A model generated the notes under the pieces. It ran no database searches. It was not told the origin of the DNA and worked only from the letters and a program-made list of their open reading frames with translations. Below are positions 18,182 to 28,646 of a DNA stretch of 64,000 bases, piece by piece. The stretch comes from Thermobifida cellulosilytica TB100 (GTDB lineage Bacteria > Actinomycetota > Actinomycetes > Streptosporangiales > Streptosporangiaceae), in the NCBI RefSeq assembly GCF_001517975.1, contig NZ_KQ950182.1, positions 18,196 to 82,195 on the forward strand, written 5' to 3'. A program made the translations under genes and the position numbers. Position 1 is the stretch's first letter, and every line of letters starts with the position of its first letter.

Positions 18182-18973
18182 ATGGCGGCGAGTGAGTCGG
18201 GTCTGGTACGTCGCACCATCTGGGTGCTGCGTGCCGTCGCGGCGCATCCTGAAGGGATTGGGCTCAGCGAGGTGGCCCGGGAGTCGGGCATTCCGAAAGC
18301 CACGTGTTACCGCGTCCTCAACGTCCTGGAACGGGAGAGCTGGCTGACGCTCGACCCGGACACCCGGCGCTACCGGGTGTCGCTGGGACTGTTGTCGATC
18401 GTCGGCGGCCTGCTGGACAGCGACGGCGCCTACAGCCACATGCGCGGGGTGCTCAGCGAGATGGCCGCGAGCACCAAGGAGACCTGCGGTTTCGACGTGC
18501 TGCTGCCGCCCAACGTGATGGTGGTGGCCCAGGTCTCCGGTCCGCGTCTCATCGGGCAGACGCCCAAACCGGTGCCGCGGACCCAGCCGGTGTGGGCCAC
18601 CTCCACGGGCAAGGTGCTGCTGGCGGCCATGGACCGGCAGGAGGTCATCGACCAGTACGCGGAGGAGTACGAGAAGAACGCGCCGGAGCACACCGGCAGC
18701 TTCGAGGACTTCCTCAAACGGCTCGACGAGATCCGGGAACGCGGCTACGCCTACACCACCGACGAGCTCGAACCGGGCGCCGCGTCCGTGGCGACCGTGG
18801 TCCGCGTGCGCGACAAGTACCCCTACGCCGTGTGGATCGGCGGCCCGACCTTCCGGCTCACCGAGGAGTGGGTCGAGGAGAAGGTGCACATCCTGCTGGA
18901 GTCGGCCCACCGGCTCAGCAACCTGCTCAGCGTGACCGACCTACAGTTCCAGAACGGCTTCCCGCAGGGCTGA
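18182..18973 (+). CDS. IclR-family transcriptional regulator, candidate controller of the island
   Basis: 263 residues. The winged HTH (about 8-60) shows GLSEVARESGIPKATCYRVL as the recognition region. The effector domain begins near MAASTKETCGFDVLL and contains PVWATSTGKVLLAAM and RGYAYTTDELEPGAASVAT, the ligand-pocket landmarks of the IclR family. ATG 18182 is fixed by a near-perfect GGAGGAAGA. IclR proteins bind palindromes as dimer pairs and usually sense a pathway metabolite. This is the only regulator gene inside the 28-kb catabolic island and sits at its centre, between the transporter operons. That makes it the first candidate for the repeated GGTTCA/TGAACC operators; binding is inferred, not shown. 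Confidence 0.92.
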   Translation: MAASESGLVRRTIWVLRAVAAHPEGIGLSEVARESGIPKATCYRVLNVLERESWLTLDPDTRRYRVSLGLLSIVGGLLDSDGAYSHMRGVLSEMAASTKETCGFDVLLPPNVMVVAQVSGPRLIGQTPKPVPRTQPVWATSTGKVLLAAMDRQEVIDQYAEEYEKNAPEHTGSFEDFLKRLDEIRERGYAYTTDELEPGAASVATVVRVRDKYPYAVWIGGPTFRLTEEWVEEKVHILLESAHRLSNLLSVTDLQFQNGFPQG

Positions 18974-19157
18974 CGCGTCCGCCCGGCAGCGTCCCCCTCC
19001 TCCTGCCGGTCCGGACCGCGGTGGACTCCGCGCCGCACGACGGCTCCCCGTCCGTGCGGCGCTTTTCGCTGTCCGCGGTGCCCGGGCGCGGCCGGGTGCG
19101 GTGCCCGGCCGCGGGCGCGCCGTCCGCCGCCCGCGCTGCGGGGGGCACGGGAGACGC

Positions 19158-19206
19158 AGAGCGGAGGGCGCCCGCCGCGGCGCGACGGGCACTCTCCGCT
19201 CTTTTC
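19158..19206. terminator. Terminator between convergent IclR and acyl-CoA synthetase genes
   Basis: A 17-base stem with a few wobble or mismatched pairs (19158-19174 with 19186-19202). On the plus strand it is followed by CTCTTTTCCCC, a T-run suited to stopping IclR transcription. Confidence 0.7.
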
Positions 19207-19234
19207 CCCGCGACTACGGCGGCAGCCGCCCGGG

Positions 19235-21367
19235 TCAGTGCTCCTCGGGCGCGGCCTGGTCGTTGATCAGCAGGCAGTCCACCGCGACGACCCCCTGTCC
19301 CTCGGGGAGCACCAGCAGCGGGTTGACCTCGGCCGCCGCCAGGCCGGGCAGCGAGGCCGCCATCTCGGAGAAGCGCACCAGCGTCTGCACCAGGGCCGCG
19401 CGGTCGTAGACCGGTGCGCCCCGGTAGCCCGCCAGCAGGGTGCCGAGGACGCCCGAGTCGATGAGCTCCTTGGCGTCCCGCGCGCTCAGCGGCACCGGCC
19501 GCGAGGCCGCCGGACCCATCAGCTCGGCGAGGACGCCGCCGGGCGCGACCGACAGCACGAGCCCCACCTGCGGGTCGGCCACGACGCCCATCAGGCACTC
19601 GAACCGGTCCCCGTCGACCATCTTCTGCACCAGGAAGCCGTTGATGCGGGCCTCGGGCGCGTGCGTGCGGACCGAGTCGAGCATCGTCCGCGCCGCGGCC
19701 TGGGCCTCCTCCGGGGAGGCGAGGCCGAGCCGGACGCCGCCGACCTCGGTCTTGTGCGCGATGTCGGGAGACTCGATTTTGAGCACCACCGGGGTCCCGA
19801 TCCGCGCGACCACCTCGGCCACCTCCTCGGCGGTGGCGGCGAGGCCGAAGGGGGCCACCGGGACGCCGGAGTCGGCCAGCGTCTGCAACGCGTCGGTGCC
19901 GGAGGCGACGGGGTGCGGCGAGGGCCACTGCTCGACCTTCGCGATCTCGGGGCGCTGCTCGAGGGTGAACTTCGGCCAGTCCAGCCACGCCTTGAGGGCC
20001 TGCACGCCCGAGCGCAGCCCCATGACGACGGCGACGCCCGCCTTCTCCGTGGTGGCGTGGACGACCGGGTCGAGGGGGCCGGCGGCCATGGTGAGCAGCA
20101 CGATCGGGGTGTCGGTCTCGGCCGCGACCTCGGCGAGGAGCTCCGCCTGGGTGCGGTAGATCTCCTCCTGCCCGGGGCCGCTGAGGCCGACGTTCATGGC
20201 GAACACGACCACGCCCACGCGGGGCTGGGCGGCGACCACGCGCAGGGAGCGGAGCAGGATCGTGGGGTCCTCGACGGCGGAGCCCGTGACGTCGAGGGGG
20301 TTGTTGACCATGCTGAAGTCGGGGAGGATCTCGGTCAACTGCTCGACGGCGGCGGGCTCCAGGGAGGTCATCGGCAGCCCGGTGGCCTCCGCGGCGTCGG
20401 CCACCAGGCCGCTCGCGCCGCCCGAGATGGAGAGCACGGCGACCTCCTCGGCATGCGGCTTCGTGCGGCGCAGGTGGGAGAAGAGCAGCAGCGTCTCGCG
20501 GAACTCGTCGAGGTCGTTGACGCGGATGGCGCCGACCGAGGCGAGCAGGCCGTCGAGCGCGGCGGCGGAGCCGGAGATCGCCCCGGTGTGCGCCATGGCG
20601 GCCTGGCGGCCGAGGGAGGAGCGTCCGCCGGAGACCACGACGACCGCCTTGCCGTTGGCCCGGGCCAGGCGGCACGCCTCGGCGAACTTGTCGGCGTCGC
20701 GCAGCCCTTCCAGGAAGACGCCGATCACCTGGGTGGTCTCGTCCTGGGCGTACCAGGCGACGTAGTCGGAGACGGTGGTCGACAGCTCGTTTCCGGTCGT
20801 GATCAGCGCGGACAGGCCGAAGCCGCGGCCCATCGCGGGGTCGGTGACGGCGTGAGAGAGCGCACCGGACTGCATGACCAGTGCCACATTGCCCAACGGC
20901 AGCGGGTCGACGATCCGGCCGGAGAACGCGGTCGCGCCGCTGACGAAGTCCGCGGTGCCGTAGCAGTTGGGGCCGCAGGCGACCATGCCGTACCGGTCGA
21001 GGACGCGGCGCAGCTCGGCGGCCCGCTCCTTGCCCGCGGTGCCCTCGCCGAAGCCGCTGCCGATGAGCACGGCGGCGCCGATGCCGCGGGCGCCCGCGTC
21101 GCGGACCGCGGCGAGCGCGGCGTCGGCGCCGACCGCGGCGACGATCAGGTCCACCCCGTCAGGCAGGTCGTTGACGGACGGGACGCACGGGAAGCCGAGC
21201 ACCTCGTCGTACTTGGGGTTGACCACGTGGATCTCCCCCTTGAAGCCGAACCGCTGCAAGTTCTCGATGATCCGGGTGCCGCGGTTGCGCCGCTGGGAGG
21301 CGCCCACGACCGCGATGGAGCGCGGTCGCAGCAGGGGTCGCAGGTTGCGGAAGGCAGCAGAAGACAT
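19235..21367 (-). CDS. NDP-forming acyl-CoA synthetase (acetate-CoA ligase, ADP-forming family)
   Basis: A 710-residue single-chain synthetase. The N-terminal CoA-binding Rossmann domain (LRPRSIAVVGASQRRNRGT) is followed by succinyl-CoA-ligase-like domains with the conserved His in MAHTGAISGSAAALDG. A C-terminal ATP-grasp domain starts near GVPVAPFGLAATAEEVAEV and includes VVLKIESPDIAHKTEVGGV and VNPLLVL. It makes acyl-CoA from a free acid, ATP and CoA with ADP rather than AMP as product; the acid is not known. Start ATG 21367 (MSSAAFRNLRPLLRP) is preferred over an upstream in-frame ATG because homology begins here; its RBS is weak. Divergent from the importer ATPase operon across an operator-bearing 208-base gap. 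Confidence 0.88.
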   Translation of the reverse strand: MSSAAFRNLRPLLRPRSIAVVGASQRRNRGTRIIENLQRFGFKGEIHVVNPKYDEVLGFPCVPSVNDLPDGVDLIVAAVGADAALAAVRDAGARGIGAAVLIGSGFGEGTAGKERAAELRRVLDRYGMVACGPNCYGTADFVSGATAFSGRIVDPLPLGNVALVMQSGALSHAVTDPAMGRGFGLSALITTGNELSTTVSDYVAWYAQDETTQVIGVFLEGLRDADKFAEACRLARANGKAVVVVSGGRSSLGRQAAMAHTGAISGSAAALDGLLASVGAIRVNDLDEFRETLLLFSHLRRTKPHAEEVAVLSISGGASGLVADAAEATGLPMTSLEPAAVEQLTEILPDFSMVNNPLDVTGSAVEDPTILLRSLRVVAAQPRVGVVVFAMNVGLSGPGQEEIYRTQAELLAEVAAETDTPIVLLTMAAGPLDPVVHATTEKAGVAVVMGLRSGVQALKAWLDWPKFTLEQRPEIAKVEQWPSPHPVASGTDALQTLADSGVPVAPFGLAATAEEVAEVVARIGTPVVLKIESPDIAHKTEVGGVRLGLASPEEAQAAARTMLDSVRTHAPEARINGFLVQKMVDGDRFECLMGVVADPQVGLVLSVAPGGVLAELMGPAASRPVPLSARDAKELIDSGVLGTLLAGYRGAPVYDRAALVQTLVRFSEMAASLPGLAAAEVNPLLVLPEGQGVVAVDCLLINDQAAPEEH

Positions 21368-21510
21368 GGTGGTTACCGTTCGGTCGTCTTGTGGGATGTC
21401 AGCCCCGAGCTGCGGCGACGGTGTTTTGCCTGCCTTGGGGGATTTTGAGATGAATTCTTGCCACAAGCTGGCGACTTGGCCCCTTGCGTCAGTAGCATGG
21501 GTGCACTATT

Positions 21511-21537
21511 TGATCCAATGGTTTACCAGATGAACCG
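21511..21537 (+). promoter_or_regulatory. Operator between acyl-CoA synthetase and ABC ATPase operons
   Basis: TGATCCAATGGTTTA (21511-21525) differs at two bases from the perfect copy at 27458, and TGAACC follows at 21531, giving a second inverted pair GGTTTACCAGATGAACC (21520-21536). A possible plus-strand promoter TTGCGT (21484) - 17 bases - TATTTG (21507) abuts it. A divergent minus-strand promoter would also be covered. Confidence 0.6.
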
Positions 21538-21575
21538 GATCGTTGGCAGTAGGGGGACAAGTATGAGGAGTTCCT

Positions 21576-23704
<2,129 letters not shown>

Positions 23705-23858
23705 GCCGCCCCGCTCCGGGGCGACCCGCCGCCCCAACCGCCCCCGGCAGCGTCGCCGGGGCATCGTCCCTGCTCGCACGGGGGTCCGTGGGGCCTGCCC
23801 GGCAGGTGGGAGCCGGACGGAGGAGTTGGGGCTCACTTTAGGTAGCCATTGCAGAACA

Positions 23859-23912
23859 TTGACAGGACACCCTTCGGTTCGTTTAATGAACCGAAGATTC
23901 ATTAAACGAACC
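23859..23912 (+). promoter_or_regulatory. Sigma70-type promoter covered by a double operator (FAD-THF operon)
   Basis: TTGACA (23859-23864), a 17-base spacer and TTTAAT (23882-23887) form the best promoter in the window. The operator GGTTCGTTTAATGAACC (23876-23892) contains the whole -10 box. A second, inverted copy GATTCATTAAACGAACC (23896-23912) follows with centres 20 bases apart. Occupancy would block RNA polymerase, which points to repression (inference). Confidence 0.75.
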
Positions 23913-23931
23913 GCTGCTCTCCTGGGAAGTC

Positions 23932-26379
23932 ATGAACACAGCACAGCCAACGCGCAGCAGGGTCGTCATCATCGGTGGCGGCATCGTCGGTACCAGCGTC
24001 GCCTACCACCTCACCAAGCTCGGCCTGACTGACGTGGTCCTGCTGGAGCAGGGCAGTCTGTCGGGCGGCACCACCTGGCACGCTGCCGGACTCATCGGCC
24101 AGTTGCGTGCCACGAGCGCGATAACCGAGCTGATCAAGTACTCCACCGAGCTCTACGCCACGCTGGAGGAGGAGACCGGCTACGGCACCGGGTGGAAGCA
24201 GTCGGGGAGCATGTCGGTCGCCCGCACCCCCGAGCGGATGGCGTCGCTGCGCCGCACCGCGGCGACCGCCCAGGCCTTCGGGGTCGAGGCCCACGTGATC
24301 ACCCCCGCCGAGGCCGCCGAGAAGTGGCCGCTGATGCGGGTGGACGACATCGTCGGCGCGGTCTGGCTGCCCGGAGACGGCAAGGCCAACCCCACCGACC
24401 TGACCCAGGCGTTCGCCCGCGGCGCCCGCAGCCGCGGCGCCAAGGTGCTGGAGAAGACCAAGGTCATCGGCATCGACGTGGTCGACGGCCGGATCACCGG
24501 TGTGCGCACCGAGGCGGGCACCATCGAGTGCGAGATCGTCGTCAACTGTGCCGGCCAGTGGGCCGCGCAGGTGGGCGCGATGGCCGGGACCACCGTCCCG
24601 CTGCACTCGGTCGAGCACTTCTACGTCGTCACCGACCAGATCGAGGGCGTCACCCCCGACCTCCCCGTCCTCCGCGACCAGGACGGCTACGTCTACTTCA
24701 AGGAGGAGGTCGGCAGCCTGGTGGTGGGCGGCTTCGAGCCGGACGCCAAGCCGTGGGTCGGCCCCTACGACATCCCCGACCCGTTCGTCTTCCAGCTCCT
24801 CGACGAGGACTGGGAGCAGTTCTCCATCCTCATGGACAACGCGATCATCCGCGTGCCCAAGCTGGAGACCACGGGAATCCGGAAGTTCTACAACGGTCCG
24901 GAGAGCTTCACCCCCGACAACCACTTCATCATGGGCCAGACCCCCGAGGTCCCCAACATGTACGTGCTGGCGGGCTTCAACTCCACCGGCATCGCCTCCG
25001 CGGGCGGCGCCGGCCTGGCCATGGCCGAGTGGATCATCGAGGGCGAGCCCACCCGCGACCTGTGGCCGGTCGACATCCGTCGCTTCGCGAAGTTCCACAG
25101 CAACGAGATGTGGCTGCGCGAGCGGACCAAGGAGACCCTGGGCCGCCACTACGCGATCCCGTGGCCCAACCACGAGGCCGAGACCGGACGCCCGCTGCGC
25201 CGCTCGCCCGTGCACCACCTCCTGGAGGCCAGGGGCGCGGTCATGGGCAGCCGGATGGGCTGGGAGCGCCCCAACTGGTACGCGCCCGAGGGCGTGGCCA
25301 AGGAGGTGGAGTACTCCTTCGGCCACCAGAACTGGCGGCCCTACGTCAACGCCGAGGCCCAGGCGGCCCGCAGCAAGGTCGCCCTGCTCGACCAGACGGC
25401 CTTCGCGAAGTTCCTCATCCGCGGCGAGGAGGCCGAGGAGGCGTTGCAGTACCTGTGCACCGCCGACATGGCCGTCCAGCCGGGGACCACCGTCTACACC
25501 GGCATCCTCAACGACCGCGGCGGATACGAGTCCGACGTCACCGTCACCCGCACCGCCCCCAACGAGTACCTGCTGGTGACCGGCAGCGCGCAGGCCACCC
25601 GCGACCACCACCTGCTCAGCACCGGGCTGGCGGGCCGCCGGGTCGAGATCGTCGACGTCACCTCCGCCTACGCCGTGCTCGGCGTGATGGGCCCCAACTC
25701 GCGGGACCTGCTCGGCAGGCTGACCAAGACGGACCTGACCAACGCGAACTTCCCCTTCTACACCAGCCAGGAGATCGAGCTGGGTCCGGTCCCCTGCCGG
25801 GCCACCCGGGTCAGCTACATCGGCGAGCTGGGCTGGGAGCTCTACATCCCCACCGAGTACGCGGTGACCGCCTACGAGTACCTCACCGACGCGGGCGAGG
25901 AGCTGGGCCTCACCCTGGTGGGCCACTACGCGGTGGAGGGCATGCGCCTGGAGAAGGGCTACCGCGCCTGGGGCCGCGAGCTCACCCCCGACCGCACCCC
26001 GGTCGAGGCGGGGATGACGTTCACCTGCAAGCTCGGCACCGACATCGCGTTCCGCGGACGCGAGGTGGTCGAGAAGCAGAGGCAGAACGGGGTCGTGAAC
26101 CGCATCGTGTCCGTGACCGTGGACAACCCCGACGTGGCTCTGTGGGGCGGCGAGCTGCTGCTCCGCAACGGAGAGCCGGTCGGCTTCGTCAGCTCCGGGG
26201 CCTTCGGGCCGACCCTCGGCAAGGGCGTCGGCCTGGCCTGCATCGAGCGGGACCACGTGGTCGACAAGGACTACATCACCGGCGGCTCCTACCAGCTCGA
26301 CGTGGCCGGCGAGCTGGTCGAGGCGCAGGTGAGCCTGCGCGCTCCGTTCGACCCGACCGGTGCACGGATGAAGGCGTAA
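23932..26379 (+). CDS. FAD-dependent, THF-linked N-demethylating dehydrogenase (dimethylglycine/sarcosine dehydrogenase-like)
   Basis: An 815-residue fusion. An N-terminal DAO domain has VVIIGGGIVGTSVAYHL and TTWHAAGLIGQLR, where H50 is at the position of the flavin-linked His of dimethylglycine dehydrogenase. A middle FAO-type linker contains RSPVHHLLEARGAVMGSRMG. The C-terminal GcvT domain starts near WRPYVNAEAQAARSKVALLD and includes GPNSRDLLGRLT, SYIGELGWELYIP and GHYAVEGMRLEKGYRAWG. Such enzymes oxidise an N-methyl amine and pass the C1 unit to tetrahydrofolate as 5,10-methylene-THF. The exact N-methyl substrate is unknown; dimethylglycine, sarcosine or a pathway-specific N-methyl amino acid are all possible. 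Cotranscribed with purU 18 bases downstream, from the double-operator promoter. Confidence 0.88.
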   Translation: MNTAQPTRSRVVIIGGGIVGTSVAYHLTKLGLTDVVLLEQGSLSGGTTWHAAGLIGQLRATSAITELIKYSTELYATLEEETGYGTGWKQSGSMSVARTPERMASLRRTAATAQAFGVEAHVITPAEAAEKWPLMRVDDIVGAVWLPGDGKANPTDLTQAFARGARSRGAKVLEKTKVIGIDVVDGRITGVRTEAGTIECEIVVNCAGQWAAQVGAMAGTTVPLHSVEHFYVVTDQIEGVTPDLPVLRDQDGYVYFKEEVGSLVVGGFEPDAKPWVGPYDIPDPFVFQLLDEDWEQFSILMDNAIIRVPKLETTGIRKFYNGPESFTPDNHFIMGQTPEVPNMYVLAGFNSTGIASAGGAGLAMAEWIIEGEPTRDLWPVDIRRFAKFHSNEMWLRERTKETLGRHYAIPWPNHEAETGRPLRRSPVHHLLEARGAVMGSRMGWERPNWYAPEGVAKEVEYSFGHQNWRPYVNAEAQAARSKVALLDQTAFAKFLIRGEEAEEALQYLCTADMAVQPGTTVYTGILNDRGGYESDVTVTRTAPNEYLLVTGSAQATRDHHLLSTGLAGRRVEIVDVTSAYAVLGVMGPNSRDLLGRLTKTDLTNANFPFYTSQEIELGPVPCRATRVSYIGELGWELYIPTEYAVTAYEYLTDAGEELGLTLVGHYAVEGMRLEKGYRAWGRELTPDRTPVEAGMTFTCKLGTDIAFRGREVVEKQRQNGVVNRIVSVTVDNPDVALWGGELLLRNGEPVGFVSSGAFGPTLGKGVGLACIERDHVVDKDYITGGSYQLDVAGELVEAQVSLRAPFDPTGARMKA

Positions 26380-26397
26380 CCGGAGAGGAAGAAGTCA

Positions 26398-27258
26398 GTG
26401 GAAACCAGCAACTCCGTCGTCATCACGCTGTCGTGCCAGGACCGCCCGGGCATCGTCCGTGCCGTCGCGGACTTCTTCTACCGCCGCGGCTGCGACATCC
26501 GGGAGAGCCACCAGTTCGGCGACACCGACTCCGGACTGTTCTTCATGCGGGTCCACCTGGGCACCGGTCCGGACACGCCGCCGGTGGCCGCGCTCCGCGA
26601 GGAGTTCAACCAGGTCGCCGAGGAGTTCCAGATGAGCTTCGAGCTCACGGACCTCGCCGTCCGGCCGCGGCTGCTCATCATGGTGTCCAAGTACGACCAC
26701 TGCCTCCACGACCTGCTGTACCGGTGGCGCTCCGGACAACTGCCGGTCGACATCCCGGTGATCGTCTCCAACCACCCGGACCTGGCCCCGCTCGCGGAGG
26801 CGCACGGCATCCCCTTCCACCACATCCCGGTGACGAAGGAGACCAAGCCCGAGGCCGAGCGGCAGTTGCTCGCCCTGGTCAAGGAGCACCGGATCGACCT
26901 CGTCGTCCTCGCCCGCTACATGCAGATCCTCTCCGAGGACCTGTGCAAGCACCTGGACGGCCGGGCGATCAACATTCACCACTCCTTCCTGCCGGGCTTC
27001 AAGGGGGCCAACCCCTACGGCCGCGCGCACGAGCGGGGGGTCAAGCTGATCGGCGCGACCGCGCACTACGTGACCTCGGACCTCGACGAGGGTCCGATCA
27101 TCGAGCAGGACGTCATCCGGGTCGACCACTCGGCGTCGGTGGCCGACATGGTGACCCTGGGCCGCGACATCGAGTCGCGGACCCTGGCCCGGGCCGTGCT
27201 GTGGCACGTGCAGCGGCGCGTCCTGCTCAACGGTCGGCGCACGATCGTCTTCACCTGA
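26398..27258 (+). CDS. purU: Formyltetrahydrofolate deformylase
   Basis: 286 residues, the usual PurU length. An N-terminal ACT domain (about 6-85, beginning VVITLSCQDRPGIVRAVADF) is followed by the formyltransferase-like catalytic domain with INIHHSFLPGFKGANPY and TSDLDEGPIIEQD, which supply the Asn-His-Asp catalytic set. It hydrolyses 10-formyl-THF to formate and THF. The GTG start has GGAGAGGAAG upstream. Placement 18 bases after the THF-linked demethylating dehydrogenase suggests that here it regenerates THF from catabolic C1 units rather than serving purine synthesis. A long-loop stem with a TTTT tail follows. Confidence 0.93.
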   Translation: METSNSVVITLSCQDRPGIVRAVADFFYRRGCDIRESHQFGDTDSGLFFMRVHLGTGPDTPPVAALREEFNQVAEEFQMSFELTDLAVRPRLLIMVSKYDHCLHDLLYRWRSGQLPVDIPVIVSNHPDLAPLAEAHGIPFHHIPVTKETKPEAERQLLALVKEHRIDLVVLARYMQILSEDLCKHLDGRAINIHHSFLPGFKGANPYGRAHERGVKLIGATAHYVTSDLDEGPIIEQDVIRVDHSASVADMVTLGRDIESRTLARAVLWHVQRRVLLNGRRTIVFT

Positions 27259-27281
27259 TCCCCGCCGGAGGAACACAGGCC

Positions 27282-27394
27282 GCGGTGGGTGGCGGATGCC
27301 GACGCCTCTGGGCGGGGCAGTCCGGTTGCGTCCGCGGTCCCGGATGAGTGGCCGGCCGGGGCCGTGATGTCGGGGGGAGCCACCCACCGCTTTT
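27282..27394 (+). terminator. Long-loop terminator after purU
   Basis: Perfect 12-bp inverted repeat (27282-27293 with 27379-27390) enclosing 85 bases, with TTTT directly after the right arm. The size of the loop lowers confidence; it could instead be an attenuator-type structure. Confidence 0.45.
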
Positions 27395-27457
27395 CCACGG
27401 GGAAAGACCGCGTCTCGGTCCGTGGCGAGGAGGGCACGGGCCGAGACGCCTTATCGA

Positions 27458-27472
27458 TGAACCAATGGTTCA
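27458..27472 (+). promoter_or_regulatory. Perfect operator TGAACCAATGGTTCA upstream of the Zn-ADH gene
   Basis: A perfect 7+1+7 palindrome nine bases before the Shine-Dalgarno of the alcohol dehydrogenase gene. It is the reference copy of the island's operator in its close-spaced geometry. No TTGACA is visible here. Confidence 0.7.
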
Positions 27473-27490
27473 GATTTTGTGGAGGATGTG

Positions 27491-28606
27491 ATGGTCAGAG
27501 CGCGGGGAGCGGTCATCCACGGAGTCGGCGAGAAGTGGCGCGTCGAAGACCTCCGAGTGGGTGAGCCCGCCGAGGGGGAAGTGCTCGTCAAGGTCATGGC
27601 CACGGGGCTGTGTCACTCCGACGACCACGTCGTCCGCGGTGACATCGGAGCCCAGTTCCCCCAGGTCGGAGGGCACGAGGGCGCGGGCATCGTGGAGCAG
27701 GTCGGCCCCGGGGTCACCCGGGTCCGCCCCGGCGACCGGGTCGCCACGCTCTTCGTCCCGGTGTGCGGCACCTGCCGCTACTGCGCCACCGGACGCTCCT
27801 ACCTCTGCGACAGCGCCGCCGCCACGCGCAGCGGGCTCGCCGCCGACGGCAGCGCCCGGTTCTTCCTGGAGGACGGCCGCGAGGTCACCGCCACCAGTCG
27901 GCTCGGCACCTTCGCCAACTACCTGGTGTGCCACGAGACCCAGCTCGCCGTCGTCCCCGAGGGCACCGACTTCGTCGCCGCCTGCCTGGTGTCCTGCGGC
28001 GTCCTCACCGGCTGGGGTGCCGCGGTCAACGCCGGGAACGTGCGTCCGGGCGACACCGTGCTGGTCCTCGGCGCGGGCGGCGTCGGCATGAACGCGGTCC
28101 AGGGGGCCCGCCACGCCGGAGCCGACCACGTCGTCGTGGTCGACCTCTCCGAGTTCGCCCGCAGCCAGGCGCCCACGTTCGGCGCCACCGACGTCTTCTC
28201 CTCCCTGGAGGAGGCAGGCGAGCGCATCGCCGAGCTGACCGACGGCAGGGGTGCGGACGTCTCCGTCATCACCGTGGGCCGGGTGAACGGCGACATCATC
28301 GGCCAGGCCTTCGACCTCACCGGCAAGGACGGGACCTGCGTCGTGGCCTCCCTGGGCTCCACCGACAAGCACATCGCGGTGAACCCCCGGTCGTTCTCCA
28401 ACCTCACCAAGACGATGACCGGCTCCCTCCTCGGCAACTGCAACCCGGTGGCGGACGTGCCGCGCCTGCTGCGGATGTACTCGGCGGGCCGCCTCAAGCT
28501 GGACGAGCTGGTGACCCGCACCTACAGCCTCGACCAGATCAACGAGGCCTACGACGACCTGCACGCCGGGGTGAACATCCGCGGCGTCATCCTGCACGAG
28601 CACTGA
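27491..28606 (+). CDS. Zinc-dependent alcohol dehydrogenase (NDMA-dependent type MDR)
   Basis: A 371-residue medium-chain dehydrogenase. Catalytic zinc ligands are in TGLCHSDDHVV and GGHEGAGIVE; the structural-zinc cysteines lie in PVCGTCRYCATGRSYLC. The nucleotide-binding motif VLGAGGVGMNAVQGA is intact. The sequence pattern is that of actinobacterial NDMA-dependent alcohol dehydrogenases with tightly bound NAD, whose physiological electron acceptor is often a redox peptide or unknown. ATG 27491 has GGAGG five bases upstream. It forms an operon with the aldehyde dehydrogenase 40 bases downstream, implying alcohol to aldehyde to acid oxidation. Confidence 0.9.
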   Translation: MVRARGAVIHGVGEKWRVEDLRVGEPAEGEVLVKVMATGLCHSDDHVVRGDIGAQFPQVGGHEGAGIVEQVGPGVTRVRPGDRVATLFVPVCGTCRYCATGRSYLCDSAAATRSGLAADGSARFFLEDGREVTATSRLGTFANYLVCHETQLAVVPEGTDFVAACLVSCGVLTGWGAAVNAGNVRPGDTVLVLGAGGVGMNAVQGARHAGADHVVVVDLSEFARSQAPTFGATDVFSSLEEAGERIAELTDGRGADVSVITVGRVNGDIIGQAFDLTGKDGTCVVASLGSTDKHIAVNPRSFSNLTKTMTGSLLGNCNPVADVPRLLRMYSAGRLKLDELVTRTYSLDQINEAYDDLHAGVNIRGVILHEH

Positions 28607-28646
28607 CGCCCGCCCCGTCCGTACCACCCCTGCACGAAGGACCGTG

